From positions 62,001-126,000 of the forward strand of contig ARYC01017269.1 in the NCBI GenBank assembly GCA_000711775.1: a stretch of DNA of 64,000 nt, in the 5' to 3' direction. The translations under genes were made by a program, and so were the position numbers. Within the stretch, counting starts at the first letter, position 1; the number at the start of each line of letters is the position of its first letter. Below are positions 9,985 through 20,580 of the stretch, one piece after another. A model generated the notes under the pieces. That model did not search any database. It was not told the DNA's origin and saw nothing but the letters and a program-made list of their open reading frames with translations. This stretch comes from Oxytricha trifallax. Taxonomy: Eukaryota; Ciliophora; Spirotrichea; Sporadotrichida; Oxytrichidae.

Positions 9985-11618
9985 TCATTTATAATTAGAG
10001 CTAAGAATCCCAAAGTTTATCGTATTAGTTCTTTTATTTATCGTTAAATTTATTAATTAAATCTTAAAAATTGTATGCTAAAGTTTAATATTTTTACTAA
10101 TTATAAATTTAATATTAAAATCAAGGAAGATTGGTTTAGCATTGGTGATGTTTTCAAATGATTCAATTTGTTCAACACCCGTTCACTTACGAGTTATTAA
10201 ATGCAATAGAATTTGAGTAAATGAAATGAAATTAATATTTTGGGTTTTGATTGTTGTTTGATTTAATGTAAAAAACATTTCAAAAGATTGTATAAATATA
10301 TTTTTAATATCTTAAGATTAATCATTTCAATTAAAGTTACTTGATTATTATAATTTTCTAATAAATGTATTGATACTATCCTCTTCCATAAACTATAACT
10401 TACCGTTAATTGTAAAGAATCAAGTCTTATACCTAGGTCCTTAAACTTTCCCTTGTACTTTTCCATGAATGACTTCAATTAAATCATATTCAACTTTTAA
10501 TTTTGAATCTCAATCTCTACTTCCTCCATCTATGATTTCTTAATTAGCCCTTCAACAACCTCCTCGAATTGGTCTAGCTTGGAGTTTAAGTCAGAAAATT
10601 ACTGCAACTTTTTCTCGAAATTAATGCAAGCTATAAGACATTCTTCGATCTTTTAAGCTTTCTCCTTAATTTCAAGAATGTCTTTTTGTTTCATTCCTCG
10701 TTCTGGTAAAATTGGTGTTGATTTACCAGAGATATTTGAATTTGTGGAAGTGTGAGAGAGGATTGTTCTGATTCTATCTATTTCTTCATCGAATATATCA
10801 CAGTCTATTTTAGTTCTTATCTGCTCCTATAATAAAAATACAATATTTGAATTATGGAAAAAACTTGAATAAATTTTTGAACTAAGTATCAATAAGTCTT
10901 GGGTTTAGATTCATCATTGAATCAATTTTGTCTTTAGCCAAATCCTTGAATCTCTCAAATTCTCTCCACTTATCATTAAAAATTTCTTTTGATAGATAAG
11001 TTTAATTAATTTCCTCATAAAACTCAGAAATCTGCCCTATCCCTCCACCGCCTTAAGTGATATCAGCCAATTTTTCAAATGATTATAGCTTTGATTGAAA
11101 AAGCTAAATGTTTTATTTTTGTTGCAACATTTATTCTGTGATCAGTGATAATTCTTCTTGAAACTGCTTGAATTCTTGAATATGAGATTGAGCTTAAGAA
11201 TGTGTATTTTGCAATAATTTTCTCTGATTTTATGATAATTCATTCACTATATAGAAATGTATATAAGCTATGGTGATATTAGACTTACTTGAGTTTATTC
11301 TCTCATTATGGGTTTCTTGTTTCATAGTTAAATCTCTCTATCTGTTTTTAATGTCTTTAATCTCCATATTAGTTCTAAATTATTAGGTTAATATTCATTT
11401 TTAAAGTAAAAATTGTTATAAATATCCTTAACTTACTCCATTTATTAAGTATCTTTCTATCGAAAACGTTCATCAGTAATTTACATGTGTGAACCCATTT
11501 ATATCATGAGCTTCTCAAGGATTTCTCTTAACACTTGATAGTTTAAATTTACATCAATAATCCGGTTGAGACTTATATTTTACATGCCCAACTGTTGCTA
11601 GGCTTATTCGAGATTCAT
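9985..11618 (-). CDS. Coiled-coil protein gene interrupted by two IESs
   Basis: The ATG at 11618 starts MNLEQAQQQLGMQNISLNR. Two GT..AG introns (11436-11375, 62 nt; 11288-11247, 42 nt) keep one frame. The protein is helical and Gln/Glu/Lys-rich (EFKQFQEELSLITEQMLQQK, EVDS-like acidic parts, KEKAQKIEECLIACINFEKK), with no other domain seen. Two further interruptions do not behave as introns but as IESs flanked by direct repeats: TAG at 10882/10827 and AACGG (CCGTT on +) at 10403/10179. After removal the frame reads RLIDTQ-EQIRTKID and DSLQLT-GVEQIESFEN. Coding quality fades after about 10100, so the TGA at 9985 may not be the true end. It could be a cytoskeletal or basal-body protein, but that is a guess from composition. 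Confidence 0.7.
10184..10407. other. IES with 5-bp pointer CCGTT (+)
   Basis: CCGTT occurs at 10179-10183 and 10403-10407. Deleting the segment with one copy fuses the minus-strand frame as LDSLQLTGVEQIESFENITN with no shift or stop. An intron reading from the nearby GTAAGT fails because the available AG gives an immediate TGA. Length with one pointer is 224 bp. The segment is AT-rich and carries no gene. Confidence 0.6.
10830..10884. other. Short IES with TAG pointer
   Basis: The minus-strand exon ends GAT ACT TAG and the next begins TAG GAG CAG. The 52 bp between, plus one TAG, can be removed to give DTQEQIRTK in frame. The segment ends in a TATAG that looks like an acceptor, but the only GT donor gives the wrong phase, so an IES with a 3-bp repeat is preferred over an intron. 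Confidence 0.45.
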
Positions 11619-11712
11619 TTTAATTATATTATTAAATGTTTTATTTAAAAAGATTTAATATGCTTTTTTATAATTAAAAACTAAATTTATCATAATCATT
11701 AAATTATCAACA

Positions 11713-14700
11713 TCAATTATTGCTTAAAAATGCTATTCCTATATATTTGATAAATTTCGAAAAATAGTCTTTAATTTTTTTAAAGCAATATTAATACACG
11801 TTCTGAGCAACAGCAAAACCAACAGTAGCTAGAATTGTTAGGAACCCTGTTACACTCTCTTTATGCAGTTTAATCCCTAGGCACTTCATAGGTTCATTCT
11901 CTCTTTAGTAATCTAATCTTTGAATTATGGTATCTAGCATTTCTTCTGTCATTTGTATTTTTGTAAGAACTATCTCCTTTTAAGTTTTTATTTACTCTAA
12001 GTGAAGGGAGTTTGAGTATTTTGGCTTGCTTGATTAAGGGGTTTTGGGGTTTTATACTGATTGAATTTACCTCAAATATTTTTCTAGGTAATGTTTTTTA
12101 ATCAATTGAATCTCCTCTTTAAGCTTAAGCATGATACTTTTATGTTCAGAAAATAGATCATTAACTTTAGAACCACTTAAAATGATTTTTATAGCGATGA
12201 AACTCATTATAATCATATCGACAGGAATCGATAAATAGCAATAGTTATCGAATATACTTGATATATTTATGTTCATAAGAACTGATATAGAGAAAAATCC
12301 AAATACCAGACACATTTAAGGGATGATAAAAGCTGTATACAGTTGAACTCTAAGCTCGAATTTCTTGCCAAAATCCATAACCAAGTTCCTGAGCAAGAGC
12401 CAATTGTATAAGTTTTATGGGCTATAGGGATTAATAGGAGGGAAATAATTTTAATAGAATTTCAATTTTGTTGAGTTTTATTCTATCATAAGCCTATATT
12501 TTCTTTTATGTTAAATGACAGAAATATTAAATTTAATTAATTGTATTAAAAGTATATCTAATTAAAAAAAATTGAAAATTAAACATAAAGAAATAAAAGT
12601 TTTAGCATGAATATTTATAAGTAAAATAAATTATTCCTTATAATAATTAAATGAATAGTTAAAACAAATCTGACACGGCAAAATTTATTTAAGTTAGCTT
12701 AACTTAAAAAATATTCAATCAAGTTTAAAATTAAATTATAAAGGTGAGATAAAAAAAACCAATTTGTTCAAATTTCTTTCAATACATATCTTAAATTGAT
12801 AATTTTTGATTACTATTTTACATTTAAAAAAATTAAATCGAATTCATAACTTTAGGTGGTTTACAAGTCAGCATATGAAGCATATTTTCTTTTTGCTTAA
12901 GATTTATACTTCCAATATTAATGAATGTAAAAGTGAAAAAGGTAGCCCATGTATTCAAAAAAAGCGTTAAGAAAAAATAAGTCCAATAGTAGGGATTTTA
13001 ACAAGCTTCATCAAAAGAGCCGTCTAATGATCTCATTATCATTGGTAAGAAACTTTTTAACAGAGCCAATAAAATGAAAAGAATCTAAAAAAAAACAATT
13101 AGAATTAAATTATAACGTCAAATTAGCATATAATTTTCCTTAATTATTGAATATGACTTTCATTGACACGTTTTGAATTATAAATTATTTCATGAAAGAA
13201 GCTCTCAGCTGAAAACATACTATTACTATCTTAGCTTTACTAAAGCAATATATCTAATTATATTTTGGGATTAAATAATCTTTATTGAACTATTTAGTTT
13301 TGCTCCCAATTTAATTAATGTTGATTAATATATTCATCTACTTCTTTTGAATTATAGGCTTGACTATCTTGATAAAATTTAACATTCTTAAATCTCTCTA
13401 TGTTATATTTTTCTTTATTGTTAAATTCATTTATTACTTGAAACTTGAAATTCTAAGTATTATAAGAATAAATCTAATTCTCATTTAAATTAAAATTGGT
13501 ACTAGTAAAGTTTGCAATAAATGTATAATTACTTTCATTTAAAAAAAAGTAATACAAAATTAAAATAGTAGTTATTATTATAATACAGAAACAAATATAT
13601 TCATTAAGTATGTAATCACTTTTTTTTTAAATATTTGTTGAATAAGAAAAACATTGCCTAAATTTTATCAAAATCAATAAAATGAATAAATTATAAAACT
13701 TTGTTCACACTATTAATTTTACCTAAAACAATTGGTTTTTAGGACTATCAATAAACTTTTTACAATAATATTAATCAAAACCCCAAAACCACTTAATGAG
13801 GTTTATAATTGCTTAGATTTGTAGAGAATTTGTTAGGGTTTGGGGTTATTAATTAAATTGGAGACTAAAATTACAAGCTTTTGGAGTCTATTTATGATGA
13901 AGAGTATATAGATTTAGTGTTTAAACTGCGTTATGGATGTGATATGTATAGTGAATAAGTCAAACCAGGACTGAACTATAAGTCTATTGCAATGCTCTTA
14001 TAGCTGAGTTCATTAACTGTTCGCTCTCACTGCTTGAAAGCTGTGTAACTAAAGCATTAATAGCTGAATTATAAGCCTTATAGGAAGTCAAAGTTTCTAT
14101 AGAAGCATATTGACTATCTTATTAATGAAAAAACTTTGTAGTATTGGGCTCACTTCTCTCTCGACTAACGAGCTACTATGTTTCACCGCCAGTTCCCTGA
14201 GTTGAAGATCTCTGCATAATCTGTTGCAAACATTTATAAACGAAATGGTATATCTTACAAAGGTGTGAATCGTATCAAGAGAGTGATTGATTTCACTCTG
14301 CCATTTTACAACAATAACTTAAATTATATTTATAATTAAATGCAGAGAGCCTAATAGAATAATATTAAGTTTATTCATGCTGACGAGGCTGTGTTTACAT
14401 TCAACACTTTCATCTAGAAGTCTTGGAATAAATAAGAGGCATAGTAATATAGAAGTATATGACTAAAAAGTCAAGATATAAACAATGGCAATTCTTGGAG
14501 GTATCAGCGAGGATGCTGGTTTGGAAATTTATGTGATTCATCCTCTCTCAATTAAGACAGAGCATTAAATAAAGTTCTTAGAGCAGCTGAGAGAGAAGTA
14601 CCCTGAATAAGAGATTATACTATTCGTTGATAATCTTTCTGTTCATAAGACAAAAGAAACCAGGAAGAGTTATGAGCAACTTAGAATAACACCAATGTTC

Positions 14701-17700
14701 AACGTGCTTTACAGCCCATAGTTTAATGAAATCGAATTCTACTGGGGTATATTAAAAGGCCATTACAAGAAACTGCTGCTATACCACTTGATGCAGGACC
14801 TACCTATCGATACAGTAGATTTTATAAAAAGTTCAGCTAAGAGAGTTGATAATTAGTTGGCATAAAAGTGTGCTAAAGAAGGGAGAGTGAATGTATATAA
14901 ATAAGTTTTGTAGTTAAGTTAATGAATATATAAGTCACATTTAAAATTCTTTAGAGGGAGCTGGCTTCTCTTTCTTTTCTTCCTCTTAAGGCTTGCTTGA
15001 GCCTAGGTTTCTTCTCTTGCTACCAGCTCCAGCATCTATGTTCATTGACTCTGGAGGCTAAATATTTAAGTCAAGTCTCTTGCTAACTTCATAATTTGTC
15101 TGCGACTTTCGCTCTCTGTGAAGCTTGCTCTATTCCTCATCAAGCAGATGGCAGTACCAGATTTTTCAAAAGAGTTAAGCTACAAATCTTACTTGAAATA
15201 TAAGGGTGCTTCTGTAGCTCTGATAGCCAGCTCTTACTTATCTTGATCCCTTGTATGTCCTTTTCTTCTGAAGAGATGCTGTACCTTTTCTTATGAGATT
15301 TTTGAATAATTTCTTTCAAGTAATCACCTTTAATTGTTGCAAATATGCCAAAGAAATAGTTTCTTTCAGGTAGTTTATTTGACAACTGCTTCTTAGTAGG
15401 CAGGTACAGCGAATCCTCTGGGTCATTCATAGCATCATCATATAAGTTAGTCACTGAGATTTCTGGATAGTTTGCAATCTCTGCAAACTTTACATCTTAA
15501 GTTTTCAATGGTATCTTCTCTTCGCAGAGTATCGCTCCTTGAAATGAAATTTTAGTACCTTATTTCGTTGGCAAGAACAAACCAACTACATTATCAAGAT
15601 TAGCTACTATGAGTTCATTACCTTGCTTCACCAGGTAGCGATGCAAATCCCCTTGCTTTTAAATCTTTGAATCAATTCTTGTGCTTGCACTCTTTTATTG
15701 CATCATTCATTAACTCCATCTTATTATAAAATCTAAGAAATGATATTCAAATTTAAGTTTATTGATTTCAATTATATACCTCTGTAAAACTTACTATTAA
15801 ATATGGGCATCCTATAGGAGGTCAACCTCTTAGAAGGATATGGAGAAGGTTTTGAGAAATGGTTTCAAACTTGAAAGATTGATATCAATTTCTACTGTTA
15901 TAGTTCCATATTTTTAAATTTAAATTGGTACGTACTTAATTAAGAGCATTAATTAAAGCTAGTACTTAATTAGGAGCACCTAATTTTAATCATAAAATCA
16001 AAAAATACCTCCTATAGCAATACATATTACTTTGGTGCACCTCCTAAATCGGTATGTGCTGTAATCAACTTATTATTGATAGTAAAAATGGTTACTTCCT
16101 CCCCCATATTTAGAGCTGGTTCGTCTCTTAGCACTCATTTTTCTTGGCTAATACTCTAAGAACTTCCCTTTAAACTTGTAGGCTTGCAAAGCTCTTATAT
16201 AAGCTCTCAGTTATGGAGGCAGTTTTATAATTTTAAATTCAAATTTTAATATGAGCGCTAGCATTTTAAGAAAAACAACAGCACTTCCATCAAACTAAAT
16301 GAGACTTACCTTTGGCAGCAATAAAAAGTGTGATAGCTGTGAAATGAACTCTCTTAAATGACTACCAGAGCTATCACTTGAGGTCTCTCTTATAAAAATA
16401 GAAATTAATAATAGATAATAAATGGCAAACAAGTGTGTGGGAGACAGAGTGGAAGAGAAAGGCAATAATGAAATTCCTATACAGACTGATGAAGTTGATG
16501 TGTACTTTTGTGAGCTGTGTGAGAGAGATTTTGCTCATAAATCAAGCTGGTACAGGCATATGAAGGACCATAGAGAAGCCAAGCCTACTGTATACTTAAA
16601 GCATGACAAAGTTGATGGAAAGTATGATTGCTTTGAGTGCCATAAGCAGTACTCTCACACAAGAGACTTAAAGAAGCATCTTTTAAAAGCCCACAAGAAA
16701 GAAATAGAAGTTGAAGATTAAGACACTCAACTGAAGTTGATTAACAAAAGAAAAGCAAGGGAGTCTCTTTGAGTTGCTGAGCTTTAACAAGCAAGCAAAT
16801 CAGAGTATGTGAGGATTGCACGAAACCTCTTAGCATCAGAGATCACTAAAATCATGATTAAAATATAATACAAGAAAATTCCAGTACTTGCATAGATTGA
16901 TTTAGATAATTCTCTCTATTAAGCTACCTAATTCATGAGGACTCCTTTGATAAGAAAGTTATAATGGATCATCAGTATGCTTGCAAGGTATATCCTTTCA
17001 ACTATATCCTTAGTGATGATAAATATTTAATGGAGTTTACTAATGAGTATTAAGTACTCACTCAGGCTAAGTTTAAAGAATGCAAATTCTTAGTAAAGCT
17101 AGATGCTGTTCTCCTAGCCAAAGATCATGTAACTTTCAGACTACGACTATTTGAAATGACACTCAGAGTTTTCATAACTGATCAAAGAAATCATAGATAG
17201 CTTGCATTAATGTCATCCTAAGCTATACAAGGTATCAAAGAGCTTCATATGTTAGGCTTTTTTCACAGAGATCTCAAGCCTGAGAATATAATATTGAATT
17301 TTTGACCAGTAACTGTAACACAATTATTGATTTCAACAGAGCCTTAAGAGTGGATGTATCAAGGCTTGGAAGTGTAATGGGAACTCCAGGCTATTATCCA
17401 GAAAGAGAAGACTGGGGAGAGATGGAGACTTACAGTGGGATGTGTGGGCTTTAGCAGAAATAATAATAGAGTGCAAAATGCCTCGCAAGGATTACTATTC
17501 TACAAGATGCGAGAAGGATGCTAAACAAAGAATAAAGCAATTTATTGACAAAACAAGAGCATCTCAATCAATGAAACAAATGGCAGAGTCAATAATAATT
17601 AAACCAAACTCAATATCAGACATATCAATAGAGCAGATAGAGTAGTGGTTAAGAAAGATAAACTTCAGACCTCTCCCACATAATCCTAAAGTGCATTTTG

Positions 17701-19023
17701 AGTGATTAAATTAAATACATTTACTTTAAATTTCACATTAAGACCTATTAATAACCTTAACCCCTAACAAATTCCCCACAAATCAAAGCACTTATAAACC
17801 TCATTAAGGGGTTTTGGGGTTTTGAATGTTTGATAGAAAATATATTTATGCCAACTTTTTTAATATTCAATTTAAGTTTAGCAAGTCTAGCAAATGAAGC
17901 CTTAACTTCTGACTTCATGCTTGAAAAATGATAGCCATTAACATTTATTACAATCAATTAACCTTTTATAATATCTAAGCTAACTTCACTTCTATTGAGA
18001 ATGTAATATCTCTCATTGCTTATTAATCCATATTTTGCACCAAGAACGAAATTTCTGTATAAAACCATACATCCAAAGAACCATTTTGTTAAAAAAAAAT
18101 TCAATTTTTAAGTTCAAAATATTACATATTATTAAAGCAGAATTAAAATCTATAAAACCATAGCTCGGAGAAATAGCAAAACTTGAGTTCCATTGAGATA
18201 ACTGCAAAAATAATTATGGCATACATACCCCAAGTCATAAACTATAAAAATGTGAATTGACTTTTGCCCCAAAAACCCAAGTTAATGCAAAGGTACTTAT
18301 AGCCTGTAAGATACATACCAACTGTCACAAGAGGTCCAAAAATACTTTGTAAAATGTGAATTACAGAGAAAGCGAAAAATCTTTTGAAATTAAGGACTGG
18401 ATATAATTCTTTTAAGTCTAATGTGTCATTTAGCTTTTACATTACTATCTCATTAATCCCGAAGGTTTCTATATAACGTTGTCATTTAAAAAAACAATGT
18501 CTAAACGAATATGATAGTAAATTATAATAAATTGCTATATAAACTTACTTCAACGTTTATCAGCTAAATTTACTAAATTCTTCTCATTTTGATTGCTAGT
18601 GGCTGCTATTGGATTTTAATGATTAACTTAGAGATTATCTTGAGATGAACAAGTTTATTTATTTTCAATTTTTTAGGCTTACTTAAGTTAAAGAATACCC
18701 TAACCGGCTTTTCCTTTGTTTTCCTTGGTTGATTTATCATCAAAAAATTCATGAAAATCCTCAGGTATCATCATATCACGACTTAAGTTATTATTATATG
18801 AATATAGAGGATTATCTAAATGCCATATAAGTAACAATCTTTCGTGTGTATAATATAATAGACTTCATTTTTTATGAAAAATTATTTAATAAATTTATTT
18901 AAAAATACCATTGGAAATTTAGCTGTTTAAACTTTCCGTAAAATCTGCGTTCACAATTTACTATTCAAGTAAGTCCAATTCAGTTTATTCTTATGTCATT
19001 TGGTCAAATGTCTTGGCTTTCAT
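11713..19023 (-). CDS. Multi-pass membrane protein; gene split by a TBE-containing IES
   Basis: One protein can be followed across 7.3 kb. It starts at ATG 19023 (MKAKTFDQMTQEQTELDLL) with a hydrophilic N-terminus, then alternates loops and hydrophobic spans: FKRFFAFSVIHILQSIFGPL, KSQFTFLQFMTW, a very hydrophobic ICFCIIIITTILILYYFF, FQILFILLALLKSFLP, YWTYFFLTLFLNTWATFFTF, FIIPQMCLVFGFFSISV, and VTGFLTILATVGFAVAQ near the end; TGA is at 11713. GT..AG introns include 13722-13658. Two IESs are placed by frame restoration: one with pointer AACGTT (18475/18552) and one with pointer TAATATT (13766/17861), the latter holding a whole TBE transposon. A further intron or IES lies between about 12830 and 12540 and is unresolved. 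MDS order is collinear. No family name can be given. The size and spacing of membrane spans would suit a channel or transporter-like protein, but no signature is visible. Confidence 0.75.
13776..13853 (+). repeat. TBE left terminal inverted repeat with C4A4 telomeric repeat
   Basis: Starts with CAAAACCCCAAAACCAC and runs to about ATTAAT at 13853. It pairs with 17747-17824. One base of the second C4 is changed to A compared with the right end. Confidence 0.9.
13855..14925 (+). pseudogene. TBE transposase (42-kDa DDE family) with a frameshift
   Basis: The plus-strand reading with Gln-coding TAA/TAG begins around IYDEEYIDLVFKLRYGCDM and includes HFSLDQRATMFHRQFPELK, as in TBE transposases of the IS630/Tc1-mariner group. 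The three catalytic acids are visible: D in KFIHADEAVFTF, D in ILFVDNLSVHK, and E in SPQFNEIEFYWGILK. These match the D..D..E layout of Tc1/mariner enzymes. Between the first and second acids the frame changes at about 14440-14450: the first frame reaches TGA after YRSI, while the second carries VYDQKVKIQTMAILGG onward to TGA at 14923. So this copy should not make a full-length enzyme unless the shift is a sequencing artefact. No ATG is obvious in frame near the left end. Confidence 0.85.
15140..15706 (-). CDS. TBE 22-kDa protein
   Basis: An intact 188-residue frame from ATG 15706 to TGA 15140, predicted near 21-22 kDa. It lies opposite to and downstream of the transposase, exactly where TBE elements carry their 22-kDa gene. 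Recognisable stretches are GDLHRYLVKQGNELIVANL, NVVGLFLPTKQGTKISFQG and LPERNYFFGIFATIKGDYL. Its function in TBE biology is not established. It is the only one of the three TBE genes here with no visible lesion. Confidence 0.8.
15707..16421. other. TBE internal non-coding region with short direct repeats
   Basis: No gene. Two imperfect copies of a GTACTTAATTA-(A/G)-GAGCA motif start at 15932 and 15962, and GGTAC/GTACC-type palindromic bases lie around 15928-15935. Presumably this is the divergent promoter region for the 22-kDa and zinc-finger/kinase genes. Confidence 0.35.
16422..17705 (+). pseudogene. TBE 57-kDa zinc-finger/kinase protein, decayed
   Basis: The ATG at 16422 starts MANKCVGDRVEEKGNNE. 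Two C2H2 fingers follow: C-x2-C-x12-H-x3-H and C-x2-C-x12-H-x4-H. Further on is a protein-kinase-like part: GIKELHMLGFF-HRDLKPENI (catalytic loop), TIIDFNRALR (DFG-like site read as DFN), a GTPGYYPE activation-segment motif, and WDVWALAEIIIECKMP. This is the domain order of the TBE 57-kDa gene. Lesions: a TGA after RKARESL (16770-16772, with VAELQQASK continuing in frame), and at least three frame changes before and after the catalytic loop. The missing canonical G of DFG also occurs where the frame is disturbed, so it may not be original. Confidence 0.8.
17747..17824 (-). repeat. TBE right terminal inverted repeat with C4A4 telomeric repeat
   Basis: The reverse complement starts CAAAACCCCAAAACCCCTTAATGAGG and matches the left end over about 78 bp. 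It is followed by the AAT target duplicate at 17825-17827. Confidence 0.9.
18481..18557. other. Short IES with palindromic pointer AACGTT
   Basis: AACGTT occurs at 18475-18480 and 18552-18557. The minus-strand frame ending NLVNLADK joins through CGT TAT to YIETFGINEIVMQKL when 77 bp including one pointer are removed. Read straight through, TGA follows the first copy directly, so excision is needed. Confidence 0.7.
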
Positions 19024-19215
19024 TAACAATATAAATTAATCTATAATTATATACCTTTAATTACTATAATATTTAATTATTTCAGATCTTTTAATTATAT
19101 ATAAATTATTGCTATAAATAATCTAATAGAAACCATTATTATTTAAAATATTGACTCCATATGTGAAAGTTAAAATATTTATTTATTAAGAAATTAATTA
19201 ATATTTTTTATAATC

Positions 19216-20410
19216 TCATGCTTGTGAGGAGTCTCTTTACTTTTCTCTATGTTGGTTAGCTACTTCTTTATTGTAATAAGTCAAGAATTCCTGTAAAATC
19301 ACTTATGCAGCAATCTTATCATTAATTTATACCCAATTTAAAAATAAACAAATTATCTTAGTATAGCTAATGAAATTAATAAATTTATAAAAACCTAAAT
19401 CATATACTCCTTTTCTTAGCATCACATCTGGATCTATAGATGCTAGTTACTTAGCATTATTGCAAAATATTGTTTTTTATAATATCAATTTATGCAATTC
19501 TTATAACAATTTCACATTTATTTCATGATTATTTTGTTACTCTTTTCTTAATACCACTTGTATTAATCGAGTTGGTAAGATCTCCAACTAAATTCATCAT
19601 AGAGCTTACTTGTTTGTTCTATACAACTTCCAGTGATCGCACATGAGTGTTAGTCTGAGTGGCTTCAACTCGAGAGGTGAGTGCCTTTAATTCAAGCATT
19701 TTATCATTCAAAATGTTGCCACTACCTAGTTATCTCTGCATGTTGCTCTAGTTTAATTAGGTATTTTAATCAAAGTAATAATATTTTAATTTACAGATAT
19801 TTGAGTGTTTTATAAAAAGGAGAAATTAATTTAGGTATTGCCACCAGAAATCATATCAGACAAGCGTGCTTTAGCTTCTAGAGAAGAGCCTTATTCATTG
19901 ATTAGTGTGACTGGCAACTTAATACCACCTTCTTACCACATATATTCAATAAATTTCTCGATAAATTGACACATAGTTCCATTTTATAATGAGTTCATGT
20001 TATATAAAACTTCTAAAAATTAAATAAGTTCCTTTATTTTAAAGTATCATTTATATATTTATCTTTAACTAATGTTATAAAGAGGATACCCAATTACTAA
20101 TCCCTTAACATTTCTATTTCTAATTGTGTGTTTTAACATATTAAAGAAGCTTTCATTTTTCTCAAATCTATATTATTATAGGAACTAGGGATCCATCTAC
20201 AGGGTTTTATATGGCTATATTTTAAGATTAGTTTAACATTTAAAGATAGAGAATTTTCTTTTATTAAAAATAGTAGTTCTTTTTTATTACCTTACAAGTC
20301 TTGATTTATTTATCTGATAGTGCTAAACCCACATATTTCCTACCTATATCCATACCTAATAATCGTGCCTCTGAATTTACTTTCTTTAGTTTTATTAAAT
20401 GAGTAGTCAT
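19216..20410 (-). CDS. RuvX/YqgF-family Holliday-junction resolvase-like nuclease
   Basis: The ATG at 20410 starts a short basic leader, then LLGMDIGRKYVGLALSDK, the first RuvX/YqgF motif with its catalytic Asp in an RNase H-like fold. Later pieces match the rest of the family in order: RNRNVKGLVIGYPLYN, FIEKFIEYMWQEG, LPVTLINEQGSSLEAKARLSD (where bacterial RuvX has DERLTT), and INDKIAAQVILQEFL with the Asp of the last motif. TGA is at 19216. In eukaryotes such proteins are typically mitochondrial, acting in rRNA or DNA metabolism; the leader would suit that, but this is inference. The pieces are separated by introns or IESs, and an extra coiled-coil-like segment (19540-19780) sits between the SLEAKARLSD and INDKIAAQ parts. 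The E of DERLTT is kept as E in INEQGSS but the Asp is replaced. Confidence 0.8.
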
Positions 20411-20580
20411 TTTCTAGTGGGTGTAGTACAATTAACCTGAAGACATTGTAAATTAATATTAATTTTGTGATTATAATTACATTAATGAAATTTGGTATTA
20501 CTTCTGTATTTTAGAATCAGTCAGACAATTACTTACATTTGAAAAAATAGTTTTATTGTTTAATTAAATTAGTAAATAAA

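Larger units (their letters stand above)
13776..17824. mobile_element. TBE-type telomere-bearing element, 4049 bp
   Basis: Both ends begin CAAAACCCCAAAACC(A/C)C and form inverted repeats of about 78 bp (13776-13853 and 17747-17824), alike at most positions. The element is flanked by AAT on each side, the 3-bp ANT duplication expected for TBE elements. It carries the three expected genes: a DDE transposase (+), a 22-kDa protein (-) and a zinc-finger/kinase protein (+). Established for Oxytricha: TBEs are abundant in germline DNA, are removed during macronuclear development, and their transposases take part in that removal. This copy looks decayed: the transposase has a frameshift, and the zinc-finger/kinase gene has an internal TGA and shifts. 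Confidence 0.92.
13773..17867. other. 4.1-kb IES consisting almost entirely of a TBE transposon, pointer TAATATT
   Basis: TAATATT occurs at 13766-13772 and 17861-17867. On the minus strand, deleting the DNA between them with one copy joins ...LAKLKLNI to IVKSLLIVLKTNC in frame. The segment is AAT + TBE (13776-17824) + AAT + 33 bp more, so nearly all of it is the transposon. Elimination would have to be exact because the pointers lie in coding sequence. Confidence 0.75.

Noticed and set aside
12033..12053. A second TBE insertion suggested by the C4A4 repeat
   Set aside because: No inverted partner, no target duplication and no TBE genes nearby; kept only as a finding about a solo motif.
13776..13800. 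A chromosome end (true telomere) at the C4A4 repeat
   Set aside because: Sequence continues on both sides, the repeat is only about one and a half units long and is part of a TBE inverted repeat.
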